DNA of 27,847 nucleotides from an uncultured Hyphomicrobiales bacterium. GTDB taxonomy: Bacteria; Pseudomonadota; Alphaproteobacteria; Rhizobiales; Beijerinckiaceae. A program made the position numbers and the translations under genes. The notes under the pieces are model-generated. The model did not search any database, was not told the DNA's origin, and saw only the letters and a program-made list of their open reading frames with translations. Shown here piece after piece: positions 14,596 to 22,141 of this stretch; positions within the stretch are counted from its first letter, which is position 1; every line of letters starts with the position of its first letter. The DNA is taken from the NCBI GenBank assembly GCA_903918155.1, contig CAIXDD010000534.1, positions 1 to 27,847 of the forward strand, in the 5' to 3' direction.

Positions 14596-15567
14596 ATGAA
14601 AGCATTTGTGAACGCCAAGGGAGCCGAAGGCGCGACGCTTGAATTGCGCGACGTTCCCGATCCTGCGCCCGGTCCCTACGATCTTCTGATCGCGGTCAAG
14701 GCGGTCGGGCTCAATCGCGCGGAGCTTGCGCGCCCCATCGCAAAGCCCGACGATCCGGCGGCCAATGTCGCGGGCATGGAAATGGCCGGCGAAGTGATCG
14801 GCCTCGGGGCTCAGGTTCGCGGCTACGCCATCGGCGACAGGGTCATGTCGATGACCACAAGGGCCTATGCGGAAAAGGCGCTCGCTGATTCGCGCGTCGC
14901 CATGAAGGTTCCTGCGGGCGTGGGCTTTGTCGAGGCGGCGGCGATCCCGGTTTTCTTTTCGACCGGGCATGACGCGCTTGTCACGAACGGCGAGCTGAAA
15001 GCCGGGGAGGACGTGCTCATCGCCGGAGTCGCCGCCGGCGTCGGCGGCGCGATGATCCAGATCGCCAAAGCGCTCGGCGCGCGTCTGGTGGCGGGGACGT
15101 CGCGCGATGCGGGCAAGCTCGCCCGGCTCAAGGCCATGGGTCTCGATCTCCCGCTGCAATCGGGTTCGGACGATCTCGTGGCCGCCTGCATGGAGGCGAC
15201 GCAAGGCAAGGGCATGGACGTGATCGCCGACAATGTGGGCGCGGGGATGCTGATGTCTCTGGTGGACGCCGCCGCCGTCAAGGCGCGGCTCATCACCATC
15301 GGGCGACTTGCGGGCAAGATGGACGAGATTGATCTCGACAAGATCGCGCTGAAGCGGATGAAGCTGATCGGCGTCACCTTCCGCACCCGCTCCCTCGAGG
15401 AGAAGATCGAGATCACGCGGCGGCTGTCAGCCGATCTGGGCGCGCATTTCGAAAGCGGGCGCATCAAGCCGGCGATCGACCGAACCTTTGCGTTCGACGA
15501 GGCCTTGGCCGCGCAAAATCACATGCGCGCGAACGCGCATCTGGGCAAGATCGTCCTGACGATGTGA
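14596..15567 (+). CDS. Quinone oxidoreductase-like NAD(P)H-dependent medium-chain dehydrogenase/reductase
   Basis: This 323-residue MDR-superfamily protein has an N-terminal GroES-like domain (VGLNRAEL near 43-50) and a Rossmann domain with the nucleotide loop AGVAAGVGG near 143-151, as in QOR/zeta-crystallin. The zinc ligands of alcohol dehydrogenases are missing, so the earlier-style label zinc alcohol dehydrogenase would mislead. Such enzymes reduce quinones or enone double bonds with NADPH. GGAGG precedes the ATG, 12 bp after the solute-binding protein, and it is the last gene of the ech operon. It could reduce a catabolic quinone or unsaturated side-chain intermediate, but the substrate cannot be told. 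Confidence 0.85.
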   Translation: MKAFVNAKGAEGATLELRDVPDPAPGPYDLLIAVKAVGLNRAELARPIAKPDDPAANVAGMEMAGEVIGLGAQVRGYAIGDRVMSMTTRAYAEKALADSRVAMKVPAGVGFVEAAAIPVFFSTGHDALVTNGELKAGEDVLIAGVAAGVGGAMIQIAKALGARLVAGTSRDAGKLARLKAMGLDLPLQSGSDDLVAACMEATQGKGMDVIADNVGAGMLMSLVDAAAVKARLITIGRLAGKMDEIDLDKIALKRMKLIGVTFRTRSLEEKIEITRRLSADLGAHFESGRIKPAIDRTFAFDEALAAQNHMRANAHLGKIVLTM

Positions 15568-15571
15568 GAAT

Positions 15572-15598
15572 CGCTGCGCGGAGATCAACCGCGCAGCG
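15572..15598. terminator. Hairpin between convergent ech operon and pheT
   Basis: CGCTGCGCGG (15572-15581) pairs perfectly with CCGCGCAGCG (15589-15598) around AGATCAA. It sits in the 17-bp convergent gap and runs into the pheT end. No proper T-run follows on either strand, so termination would be weak or factor-assisted. Confidence 0.5.
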
Positions 15599-18017
15599 TT
15601 CCGCCCGTCTTCTTCGTCACTTCCGCAATGATGCGCGCCGAGGTCTGTTCGATGTCCGCCTCGGTGAGCGTGCGCTCGCGCGGTTGCAGGGTGACGGCGA
15701 TGGCGATGGATTTCGAGCCCTCCGGCACGCCGGGGCCCTCATAGACGTCAAACACGTCCACATTCGAAATGAGCGCCTTGTCGGCGCTGAAGGCCGCGCG
15801 CAGCACGTCCGCGGCTTTGGTCTCGCGCGGCGTCACGAAAGCGAAGTCGCGCTCCACCGGCATGAAATCGCTTATCTCGAGTTTCGCCTTCGCGCGGGTC
15901 GGTTTCGCGCGCGGCGCAGGCAGGTCGTCGAGGATGATCTCGAAAGCGCAGAGCGGGCCGGAGGCGTCGAGCGTCTCCAGCGCGCGCGGATGCAATTCGC
16001 CGAAATAGCCGATGACGGCCTTGGGCCCGAATTGCAGCGTCGCCGAACGGCCCGGATGCATCCAGGCGGGCCCGCCTTGCACGACGTTCAATCCACTGAC
16101 CGCTACGCCCAGCGTGGACAGCAGCGCCATGGCGTCGGACTTGGCGTCGAACGCATCGACCGCCTGCCCCTTGCCGCTCCAATGGCGGCCCGAACCGCCG
16201 ATTCTCGCAGAGCCGCGCCGCAAGCCCGCGGCGGCCATGCGCTGGTCCTTGTCGCCCGCGCCCTTGAACACCTGCCCCACTTCGAAAAGGGCGACGTCGC
16301 CGAAACCGCGGTCGGCGTTGCGCTGGGCGGCGCCGATCAGGCTCGGCAGCAGGCTGGGGCGCATGTCGGAGAGATCCGCCGCGATAGGATTGGCGAGCGC
16401 CAGCTCCTCCCGCCCGCCGCCGAAAAGCTTCGCCTTCTCCTGCGAGACGAACGACCAGGTGACCGCCTCCACCATGCCTTGCGCGGCGAGCGTGCGACGC
16501 GCGAGGCGGCTGCGCTTCTGCAGAAGCGTGAGGATCGGCGCGGGCACGGCGGCGACGGCGCGCGGCAGCGGCGTCGAGGCGACGCGGTCCACGCCTGCGA
16601 TGCGCACGATCTCCTCGACGATGTCGGCCTTGCCTTCGATGTCGGGCCGCCACGACGGCGCTTTCACGTCCACGCGATCGGGATGACCGGCCTTCGCGTT
16701 CACGCTGAATCCGAGCTTCGCCAGAATCTCCGCCATGTCCGAATGGGGCAGGTCGAGACCCGTGAGGCGCTTCACTTCGCTCCACGGGAAATCCACCGTC
16801 ACGTCAGGGCGCGGCTGTTGGCCCACGACGAGCAATTCGGAGGCTTCGCCGCCGCACAGATCGAGCACGAGATGGGTGGCCAGCTCGGCGCCGGGAATGC
16901 AGAAGGCGGGATCCACGCCGCGTTCGAAACGATAGCGCGCGTCGGTGGCGATGCCGAGAGCGCGGCCCGTGCGCGCGATGTTCATCGGATCCCACAAGGC
17001 AGATTCGATCAGAACGTCGGTGGTGGCCTCGTCGCAGCCGGAATGTTCGCCCCCCATCACGCCGGCGATGGATTCGACGCCCGCCTCATCGGCGATGACG
17101 ACGACGTCCGCCGACAAATCATAGGTCTTGCCGTCGAGCGCGAGGATCGTTTCGCCCGCCTTCGCGCGGCGCACGCTGAGCCCGCCCTTCACCTTTCCGG
17201 CGTCGAAGACATGCAGCGGCCGGCCGCGGTCGAAGGTGAGATAATTGGTGATGTCGACAAGCGCATTGATCGGACGCAGGCCGATCGCCTTGAGGCGCTT
17301 CTGCATCCATTCCGGGGAGGGGCCGTTCTTCACGCCGCGCACCAGACGCAGCGCGAAGAGCGGCGCCAGATGCGCGTCGGCGCCCGCCAGATCGAGCGTC
17401 GCCGGGACGGGGCAGGGAAAGCCGGCCGTCGCCGGCGTGATCGCATGGTCTTTCAGCTTGCCCAGACCCGCCGCGGCGAGATCGCGCGCGACGCCATGCA
17501 CGCCGGCCGCGTCGGAGCGGTTGGGCGTGAGATTGATGTCGATGACGGGATCGGCGAGCTGCGCGTAATCGACGTAAGCCGCGCCCACGGGCGCGTCCTC
17601 CGGCAATTCAAGAATGCCGTCGTGATCGTTCGACAATTGCAATTCGGCCGCCGAACAGAGCATGCCGTTGGAGTCCACGCCGCGGATCACGCCCTTGCCG
17701 AGCGTGATGTCCTTGCCGGGAATATAGGTCCCCGGCGGCGAGAAGACGCTTTTCAGGCCGGTGCGCGCATTGGGGGCGCCGCAGACGACCTGCACGGGCG
17801 CGCCCGCTCCCACATCGACCATGCACACGCGCAGGCGGTCGGCGTTGGGATGCGGCTTGGCCTCCAGAACATGGCCGACGACGAACGCCTTCAGCTTTTT
17901 CGACGGATCGTCGACGCCTTCCACTTCAAGGCCGATGCGCGTCAGCGTCTCGACGATCTCGTCGAGCGAGGCGTCGGTGTCGAGATGATCCTTGAGCCAG
18001 GAGAGAGTGAGTTTCAT
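15585..18017 (-). CDS. pheT: Phenylalanine--tRNA ligase beta subunit
   Basis: This 810-residue subunit has the full bacterial length. It has the N-terminal MKLTLSWLKDHLD, the tRNA-binding OB-fold domain (about 40-150, with VVGHVLEAKPHPNADRLRVC), B3/B4 and B5 segments (TPNRSDAAGVHGVARDLAA near 160), and a C-terminal ferredoxin-fold anticodon-binding domain (LEISDFMPVERDFAFV to the end). With PheS it forms the cytoplasmic alpha2-beta2 enzyme that charges tRNA-Phe and edits mischarged tyrosine. It begins 12 bp after pheS with AAGGAGAGAG before its ATG, so translation is coupled to pheS. Nothing unusual is seen. It converges with the ech operon. Confidence 0.97.
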   Translation of the reverse strand: MKLTLSWLKDHLDTDASLDEIVETLTRIGLEVEGVDDPSKKLKAFVVGHVLEAKPHPNADRLRVCMVDVGAGAPVQVVCGAPNARTGLKSVFSPPGTYIPGKDITLGKGVIRGVDSNGMLCSAAELQLSNDHDGILELPEDAPVGAAYVDYAQLADPVIDINLTPNRSDAAGVHGVARDLAAAGLGKLKDHAITPATAGFPCPVPATLDLAGADAHLAPLFALRLVRGVKNGPSPEWMQKRLKAIGLRPINALVDITNYLTFDRGRPLHVFDAGKVKGGLSVRRAKAGETILALDGKTYDLSADVVVIADEAGVESIAGVMGGEHSGCDEATTDVLIESALWDPMNIARTGRALGIATDARYRFERGVDPAFCIPGAELATHLVLDLCGGEASELLVVGQQPRPDVTVDFPWSEVKRLTGLDLPHSDMAEILAKLGFSVNAKAGHPDRVDVKAPSWRPDIEGKADIVEEIVRIAGVDRVASTPLPRAVAAVPAPILTLLQKRSRLARRTLAAQGMVEAVTWSFVSQEKAKLFGGGREELALANPIAADLSDMRPSLLPSLIGAAQRNADRGFGDVALFEVGQVFKGAGDKDQRMAAAGLRRGSARIGGSGRHWSGKGQAVDAFDAKSDAMALLSTLGVAVSGLNVVQGGPAWMHPGRSATLQFGPKAVIGYFGELHPRALETLDASGPLCAFEIILDDLPAPRAKPTRAKAKLEISDFMPVERDFAFVTPRETKAADVLRAAFSADKALISNVDVFDVYEGPGVPEGSKSIAIAVTLQPRERTLTEADIEQTSARIIAEVTKKTGGTLRG

Positions 18018-18029
18018 GATGCTCTCTCC

Positions 18030-19112
18030 TTACGAGCTGAGGCCGGCGGCCAGCGTGGGCAGGTCGAGCGGGCGGAAGCCGTAATGCGAGAGCCAGCGCA
18101 CGTCCGCTTCGAAAAAGGCGCGCAGGTCCGACATGCCGTATTTCAGCATCGCGATGCGGTCGATGCCCATGCCCCAGGCGAAACCCTGATATTCGTCAGG
18201 ATCGACTCCGCAATTGCGCAGCACATTGGCGTGCACCATGCCGCAGCCCAAAATCTCCAGCCAATCCTCGCCCTCGCCGAAGCGGATCTCGCCGCCTGAG
18301 CGCCTGCATTGGATGTCGACTTCCATCGACGGCTCGGTGAAGGGGAAGAACGAGGGGCGGAAGCGCATCTTGACGCTCGGCACTTCGAAGAACGCCTTGC
18401 AGAATTCTTCGAGGATCCATTTCAGATGGCCCAGATGCGCGGACTTGTCGATCACCAGTCCTTCGACCTGATGGAACATCGGCGTGTGGGTCTGGTCGGA
18501 ATCGCACCGATAGGTGCGGCCGGGGCAGATCACGCGGATCGGCGGCTTGTTGGCGAGCATCGTGCGCACCTGCACCGGCGAGGTATGCGTGCGCAGCAAT
18601 TTACGCTCGCCCGCGGCGTCGGGCTTGAAGAAGAACGTGTCGTGCATTTCGCGCGCCGGATGGCCGGCGGGAAAATTGAGCTTCGTGAAATTATAATCGT
18701 CGCTCTCGACGTCCGGGCCTTCGGCGATCGAGAAACCCATATCCGCGAAAATGGCGGTGAGTTCGTCCATCACCTGCGTGATCGGGTGAATGCGCCCGCG
18801 CTCGATCGCAGCGTCGCGCGCAGGCAGGGTCACGTCGATCGTCTCGCTCGCCAGACGCGCTTCAAGCGCGGCGTCCTTGAGCACGCTCCTGCGCGCGTTC
18901 AGCGCCTCGCCGACCTTGTCCTTCAGCGCATTGATCGCCGCGCCCGCGCTCTTGCGCTCTTCGGGCGACATTTTGCCCAGCGTGGCGAGCAGGGCCGAGA
19001 TCGAGCCCTTCTTGCCCAGCGCGGCCACGCGCACGGTTTCAAGCGCGGCTTCGTCGCAAGCGGCGGCGATCGCGTGGAGCGTTTCGGATTCGAGTTGGTT
19101 CAGGTCTGACAT
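18030..19112 (-). CDS. pheS: Phenylalanine--tRNA ligase alpha subunit
   Basis: This 360-residue subunit has an N-terminal coiled-coil tRNA-binding arm (about 1-90) and a class II catalytic core. Seen motifs are the HPAREMHDTFF segment (151-161), RTYRCDSDQTHTPMFHQVEG in motif 2 (199-218) and GMGIDRIAML in motif 3 (314-323). Alanine 312, which sets amino acid specificity, is the normal residue. The ATG at 19112 gives the usual MSDL start; a longer frame upstream continues only by chance. The ribosome-binding site is poor, and a small hairpin (19133-19148) lies 20 bp ahead of the start, possibly relevant to control. A terminator separates it from rplT. Confidence 0.96.
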   Translation of the reverse strand: MSDLNQLESETLHAIAAACDEAALETVRVAALGKKGSISALLATLGKMSPEERKSAGAAINALKDKVGEALNARRSVLKDAALEARLASETIDVTLPARDAAIERGRIHPITQVMDELTAIFADMGFSIAEGPDVESDDYNFTKLNFPAGHPAREMHDTFFFKPDAAGERKLLRTHTSPVQVRTMLANKPPIRVICPGRTYRCDSDQTHTPMFHQVEGLVIDKSAHLGHLKWILEEFCKAFFEVPSVKMRFRPSFFPFTEPSMEVDIQCRRSGGEIRFGEGEDWLEILGCGMVHANVLRNCGVDPDEYQGFAWGMGIDRIAMLKYGMSDLRAFFEADVRWLSHYGFRPLDLPTLAAGLSS

Positions 19113-19132
19113 GAACGGGCGCCGATGAGGGG

Positions 19133-19148
19133 AAAGCCGCCGGGCTTT
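19133..19148 (-). promoter_or_regulatory. Small hairpin in the pheS leader
   Basis: AAAGCC and GGCTTT pair around a four-base loop 20 bp upstream of the pheS ATG on the minus strand. No phenylalanine-rich leader peptide is visible, so classic pheST attenuation is not supported. Role unknown. Confidence 0.3.
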
Positions 19149-19187
19149 TGCCACGGGCGGGCGGGCTTGTCGAGGAAGCGGCCCAAA

Positions 19188-19215
19188 ACGGAAAGGCCCG
19201 CCGAGGCGGGCCTTT
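19188..19215 (-). terminator. Intrinsic terminator after rplT
   Basis: AAAGGCCCGCC and GGCGGGCCTTT (19192-19202 and 19205-19215) form an 11-bp stem. On the minus strand it is followed by CCGTTTTGG. It lies 24 bp beyond the rplT stop, ending or reducing the rpmI-rplT transcript before pheS. Confidence 0.8.
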
Positions 19216-19239
19216 GCATCTGGTTGACGGTCGCGCCGA

Positions 19240-19605
19240 TCAGGCGGCGGCGGGCAAGGAGGCCTTCGCCTTCTCGACGATCGCCTTGAAGCCGGCCGGC
19301 TCGTGGATCGCCATTTCGGAGAGAACCTTGCGGTCCACCACGACGCCGGCGAGCGACAGGCCATTGATGAAAGCGCTGTAGGTCAGGCCGAACTCGCGAA
19401 CGGCGGCGTTGATGCGCTGAATCCAGAGCGCGCGGAAGGTGCGCTTCTTGTTCTTGCGGTCGCGATAGGCGTATTGCATCGACTTGTCGACGGCGGCCTT
19501 CGCAGCGCGGATCGTGTTCTTGCGACGACCCTGAAAGCCCTTAGCGGCGTTGAGGGTCTTTTTGTGCTTGGCGTGGGCGGTGACGCCCCGTTTGACGCGA
19601 GCCAT
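19240..19605 (-). CDS. rplT: 50S ribosomal protein L20
   Basis: This 121-residue, highly basic protein has the typical L20 start MARVKRGVTAHAKHKK and the core FRALWIQRINAAVREFGLTYSAFINGL. L20 binds 23S rRNA early in 50S assembly and in several bacteria represses its own operon by binding the leader. AAGGAA lies eight bases before the ATG. It follows rpmI by 46 bp on the same strand and is followed by a terminator. Confidence 0.98.
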   Translation of the reverse strand: MARVKRGVTAHAKHKKTLNAAKGFQGRRKNTIRAAKAAVDKSMQYAYRDRKNKKRTFRALWIQRINAAVREFGLTYSAFINGLSLAGVVVDRKVLSEMAIHEPAGFKAIVEKAKASLPAAA

Positions 19606-19651
19606 GGCGGAATTCCTTCAGAAAAGTGCAGATGGGGTGCGGGAGAGGACT

Positions 19652-19852
19652 TCAGCCGTTGGGCAGGAAGTACTTCTTGATGTTGTCGCCGTCCGTCTTG
19701 AAGAGGACGTTCGTTCCACGCAGGTTCCGGATCTGCTTGTTGGTCCGCTTGATCATGCCGTGGCGCTTGCCCGCCTGGGCGTAGACCACCTTGCCGGTGC
19801 CGGTGATCTTGAAGCGCTTTTTCGCGCCGGACTTCGTCTTCAGCTTGGGCAT
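19652..19852 (-). CDS. rpmI: 50S ribosomal protein L35
   Basis: This 66-residue protein has the L35 pattern MPKLKTKSGAKKRFK, KRHGMIKRTNKQIR and a C-terminal KKYFLPNG. It belongs to the large ribosomal subunit. AAGGAGAG sits just before the ATG. It is followed by rplT. The region upstream to the infC terminator (19853-20048) holds no gene and only a weak TCCCG/CGGGA hairpin (19913-19929), so a leader or promoter is expected there but I cannot define it. Confidence 0.98.
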   Translation of the reverse strand: MPKLKTKSGAKKRFKITGTGKVVYAQAGKRHGMIKRTNKQIRNLRGTNVLFKTDGDNIKKYFLPNG

Positions 19853-20048
19853 TTTGCTCTCCTTCGGCCTTAGGCCTCAGTAGGTTGCGGTCGCGGCGCC
19901 CCTTGGCCCCGCTCCCGTTCGCATCGGGAATGAGCGAAAAGAACCGCCACGGCAGCCCTTCGGCCGGGCGGTTCAGAGCCGGGCTTATAGGAGGAATCCC
20001 GGCGTCGATCAAGGGGCTGAGGCGCGCCGGCCTCCCCGGAAAGTTCGG

Positions 20049-20083
20049 CGAAAAAGAAAAGGCGCCTCCCGGGGGAAGCGCCT
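20049..20083 (-). terminator. Intrinsic terminator after infC
   Basis: On the minus strand AGGCGCTTCCC and GGGAGGCGCCT (20073-20083 and 20060-20070) form an 11-bp stem with one G-U pair and a CC turn, followed by TTTCTTTTTC. It starts 28 bp beyond the infC stop and separates infC from rpmI-rplT. Confidence 0.88.
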
Positions 20084-20111
20084 GTCTCGATCTGCGTCCC
20101 GGCGGCGCGCC

Positions 20112-20651
20112 TTATTTCGGGGCGAGCACCATGATCATCTGGCGGCCTTCCATCGAAGGCGCGGCCTCGACCTTGGCGATGGCCGCCGTCTCGGTGCGCA
20201 CGCGCTCGAGGAGGCGATAGCCGATGTCCTGGTGCGCCATCTCGCGGCCGCGGAAGCGCAGCGTGATCTTCACCTTGTCGCCTTCTTCGAAGAAGCGGCG
20301 CACGGCCTTCATCTTGGTTTCGTAATCGTGGTCGTCGATGCCCGGCCGCAGCTTGATCTCCTTGATCTCGACCACTTTCTGCTTCTTGCGGGCCTCGGCG
20401 GCCTTCTTCTGCTCAAGGAAGCGGAATTTGCCGTAATCGAGGATCTTGCAGACGGGCGGCGTGGCGTTCGGGACGATTTCGACGAGGTCCAGTCCGGCGT
20501 CCTCGGCCTGTTGCAAGGCGTCGGTGATTTCAATCACGCCCTGGTTCCGGCCTTCCTGATCGATCAGCTGCACCTCGCGGGCGCGAATCTCGCGATTGGT
20601 GCGCGGCCCGTCTTTCTGCGGTGCGACAGGCGCTTTCATGGGACGGCGAAT
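20112..20651 (-). CDS. infC: Translation initiation factor IF-3, starting at ATT
   Basis: This protein has 179 residues when started at ATT (20651). It has the N-domain (TNREIRAREVQLIDQEG), a linker rich in lysine (FRFLEQKKAAEARKKQKVVEIKEIKLRP) and the C-domain ending RQMIMVLAPK. IF-3 binds the 30S subunit, checks start codons and prevents premature 50S joining. ATT was chosen because AGGAG lies eight bases upstream, while the first in-frame ATG (20639) is 20 bases from it and would lose the N-terminal RRP. In Escherichia coli infC also starts with AUU, allowing autoregulation because IF-3 rejects non-standard starts. It has its own promoter and terminator here. Confidence 0.95.
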   Translation of the reverse strand: MRRPMKAPVAPQKDGPRTNREIRAREVQLIDQEGRNQGVIEITDALQQAEDAGLDLVEIVPNATPPVCKILDYGKFRFLEQKKAAEARKKQKVVEIKEIKLRPGIDDHDYETKMKAVRRFFEEGDKVKITLRFRGREMAHQDIGYRLLERVRTETAAIAKVEAAPSMEGRQMIMVLAPK

Positions 20652-20727
20652 GGTCGGATCTCCTGCGATGAATGAGCCGGACCCCGACAGGCGCCGCTCT
20701 GGACGGCCTGAATTGGGACCCGGCTAA

Positions 20728-20756
20728 GAAATCGTCGTTGCGGGCGCCAGTGTCAA
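20728..20756 (-). promoter_or_regulatory. Probable sigma-70-type promoter for infC
   Basis: On the minus strand TTGACA (20751-20756) and GATTTC (20728-20733) are 17 bases apart. The -35 is a perfect match and the -10 is weak, as often in alphaproteobacteria. Transcription would start about 70 bases before the infC start codon. The gap 20652-20828 otherwise shows nothing. Confidence 0.6.
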
Positions 20757-20828
20757 CACGCTCGATGGAAGATTCGCCGATTATGGCTTCCAGGCGACTC
20801 CGGCGACCGCAAAAGAGGGCGGGCGGGC

Positions 20829-22058
20829 TCAGCCGGAGGGGCCAGGCCGGCGTCCCTCGAGCAGCGCGGCATAGACCGCGAGCGTCTCCGCACACATTTT
20901 GGGCAGGGAGAAATGGGCCTCGACATGCGCCCGGGCGCGCAGGGCCAGAGCGTCGCGTTGGCTGGCGCGAAGGCTCAGGGCATGCGCGATGGCCTGCGCC
21001 ATGGCCGGCGCGTCGTCGGGGGGGATGCGCCAGCCGGTGCGCGCGTCCTCCGGCGTCTGTGGCGGGGCGAGCACCGTTTCGGGCACGGCGCCGATGTCGG
21101 TGACCACGACGGGGCATCCCATGGCCTGCGCCTCCACCGCCGACCGGCCGAAAGCCTCCGGCTGGGTGGAGGCCACGACCACGCAATCGGCGGCGAGGAA
21201 AGCGGCGGGCATGTCGTCGCAATGGCCCACGCGCAGCGCCGCGCCCGCCAGCCCTGCTTCCGCGATCCGGGCGTCCAGCTCCTTCACATATCCCGCGCGG
21301 CCCTGCGGATCGCCCGCCAGAACGTAACGCACATTCGCAAAAGCCGCGTCGCCGCTCAGGCTTTTCGCGGCCTCGATGAGCACGCGCTGGCCCTTCCACG
21401 CCGTGAGGCGGGCGGCCAGAAGGACCACGCGTTCGTCCGGTTGAACGCCCCATTGGGCGCGCAATTTCTGCACACGCGCCGGGCTCACCGCCTCCGGCGC
21501 GAAGGCGCGCAGATCCGTGCCGCGATGAATCGCCACGATGCGCCCCGCGCTCTCGGGATAGAGGCTTTCGATCATTCCGGCGGTGTAATGGGAATTGGCG
21601 ATCACGACGTCGCCGCGCGCCATGATCGAATTGTAGAAAGCCTTGAGCTGGCTGTTGGCGCCATAGGCGCCGTGATAGGTCGTCACGAAGGGCCGCCCCG
21701 CGCCGCGCGCGGCGCCTAGCGCCGACCAGGCGGGCGCGCGCGAGCGCGCATGGATCAGGTCCACGCCCTCCCTCCGGATCACGTGTTTGAGGCGGCGCAT
21801 GTTGAGCGCCATGCGCAGGGGGTTCTTGGTCCGCGCCGGGAAGGGAATCCAGACCCCGCCCAGCGCCTGCAGCTCGCTCACGAGCCGCCCGCCCTCGCTG
21901 GCCACCAGCGCGCGCGCGCCGATCTCGGCGAGCGCCGCCGCCACGTCGATGGCCGTGCGCTCCGCCCCGCCGGCGTTCAGTTCCGGAATGATCTGGAGGA
22001 TCGTGCGGCCGGTGAGGACCGAAGCGCCATATCGCGGCGAAATCAGTCCCGGTCGCAT
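20829..22058 (-). CDS. GT4-family glycosyltransferase
   Basis: This 409-residue GT-B protein has the N-terminal glycine-rich motif ELNAGGAERT near 26-35, a central HGAYGANSQ acceptor-side segment and the C-terminal nucleotide-sugar EX7E-type motif in QPEAFGRSAVEAQAMGCPVV. It has no signal peptide or membrane span, so it likely works at the inner face of the membrane. It would transfer a sugar from a nucleotide donor to a lipid or polysaccharide acceptor, such as LPS core or exopolysaccharide. AGAGGAG precedes the ATG at 22058. It stands alone: no other glycan genes are in the window, and it diverges from the next gene by 83 bp. Substrates cannot be told. Confidence 0.88.
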   Translation of the reverse strand: MRPGLISPRYGASVLTGRTILQIIPELNAGGAERTAIDVAAALAEIGARALVASEGGRLVSELQALGGVWIPFPARTKNPLRMALNMRRLKHVIRREGVDLIHARSRAPAWSALGAARGAGRPFVTTYHGAYGANSQLKAFYNSIMARGDVVIANSHYTAGMIESLYPESAGRIVAIHRGTDLRAFAPEAVSPARVQKLRAQWGVQPDERVVLLAARLTAWKGQRVLIEAAKSLSGDAAFANVRYVLAGDPQGRAGYVKELDARIAEAGLAGAALRVGHCDDMPAAFLAADCVVVASTQPEAFGRSAVEAQAMGCPVVVTDIGAVPETVLAPPQTPEDARTGWRIPPDDAPAMAQAIAHALSLRASQRDALALRARAHVEAHFSLPKMCAETLAVYAALLEGRRPGPSG

Positions 22059-22141
22059 GGTCTCCTCTGGCCTGTGCTAGAAGGGGTCGAACGCCGCGGC
22101 GCGGCGAAGCAAGGTCAAGTCGAAACTACAGGAAGGCGCGC

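Noticed and set aside
13627..15204. Minus-strand frame of 525 codons opposite the solute-binding protein and QOR-like gene
   Set aside because: It is a GC-driven shadow; both plus-strand genes have good starts and family motifs.
15564..18299. Plus-strand frame of 911 codons opposite pheT
   Set aside because: pheT on the minus strand is unmistakable; the opposite frame is low-complexity and has no homology I recognise.
20749..20830. Possible leader peptide or small RNA between infC and the glycosyltransferase
   Set aside because: Only the infC promoter can be supported; no start codon with ribosome-binding site or strong hairpin was found.
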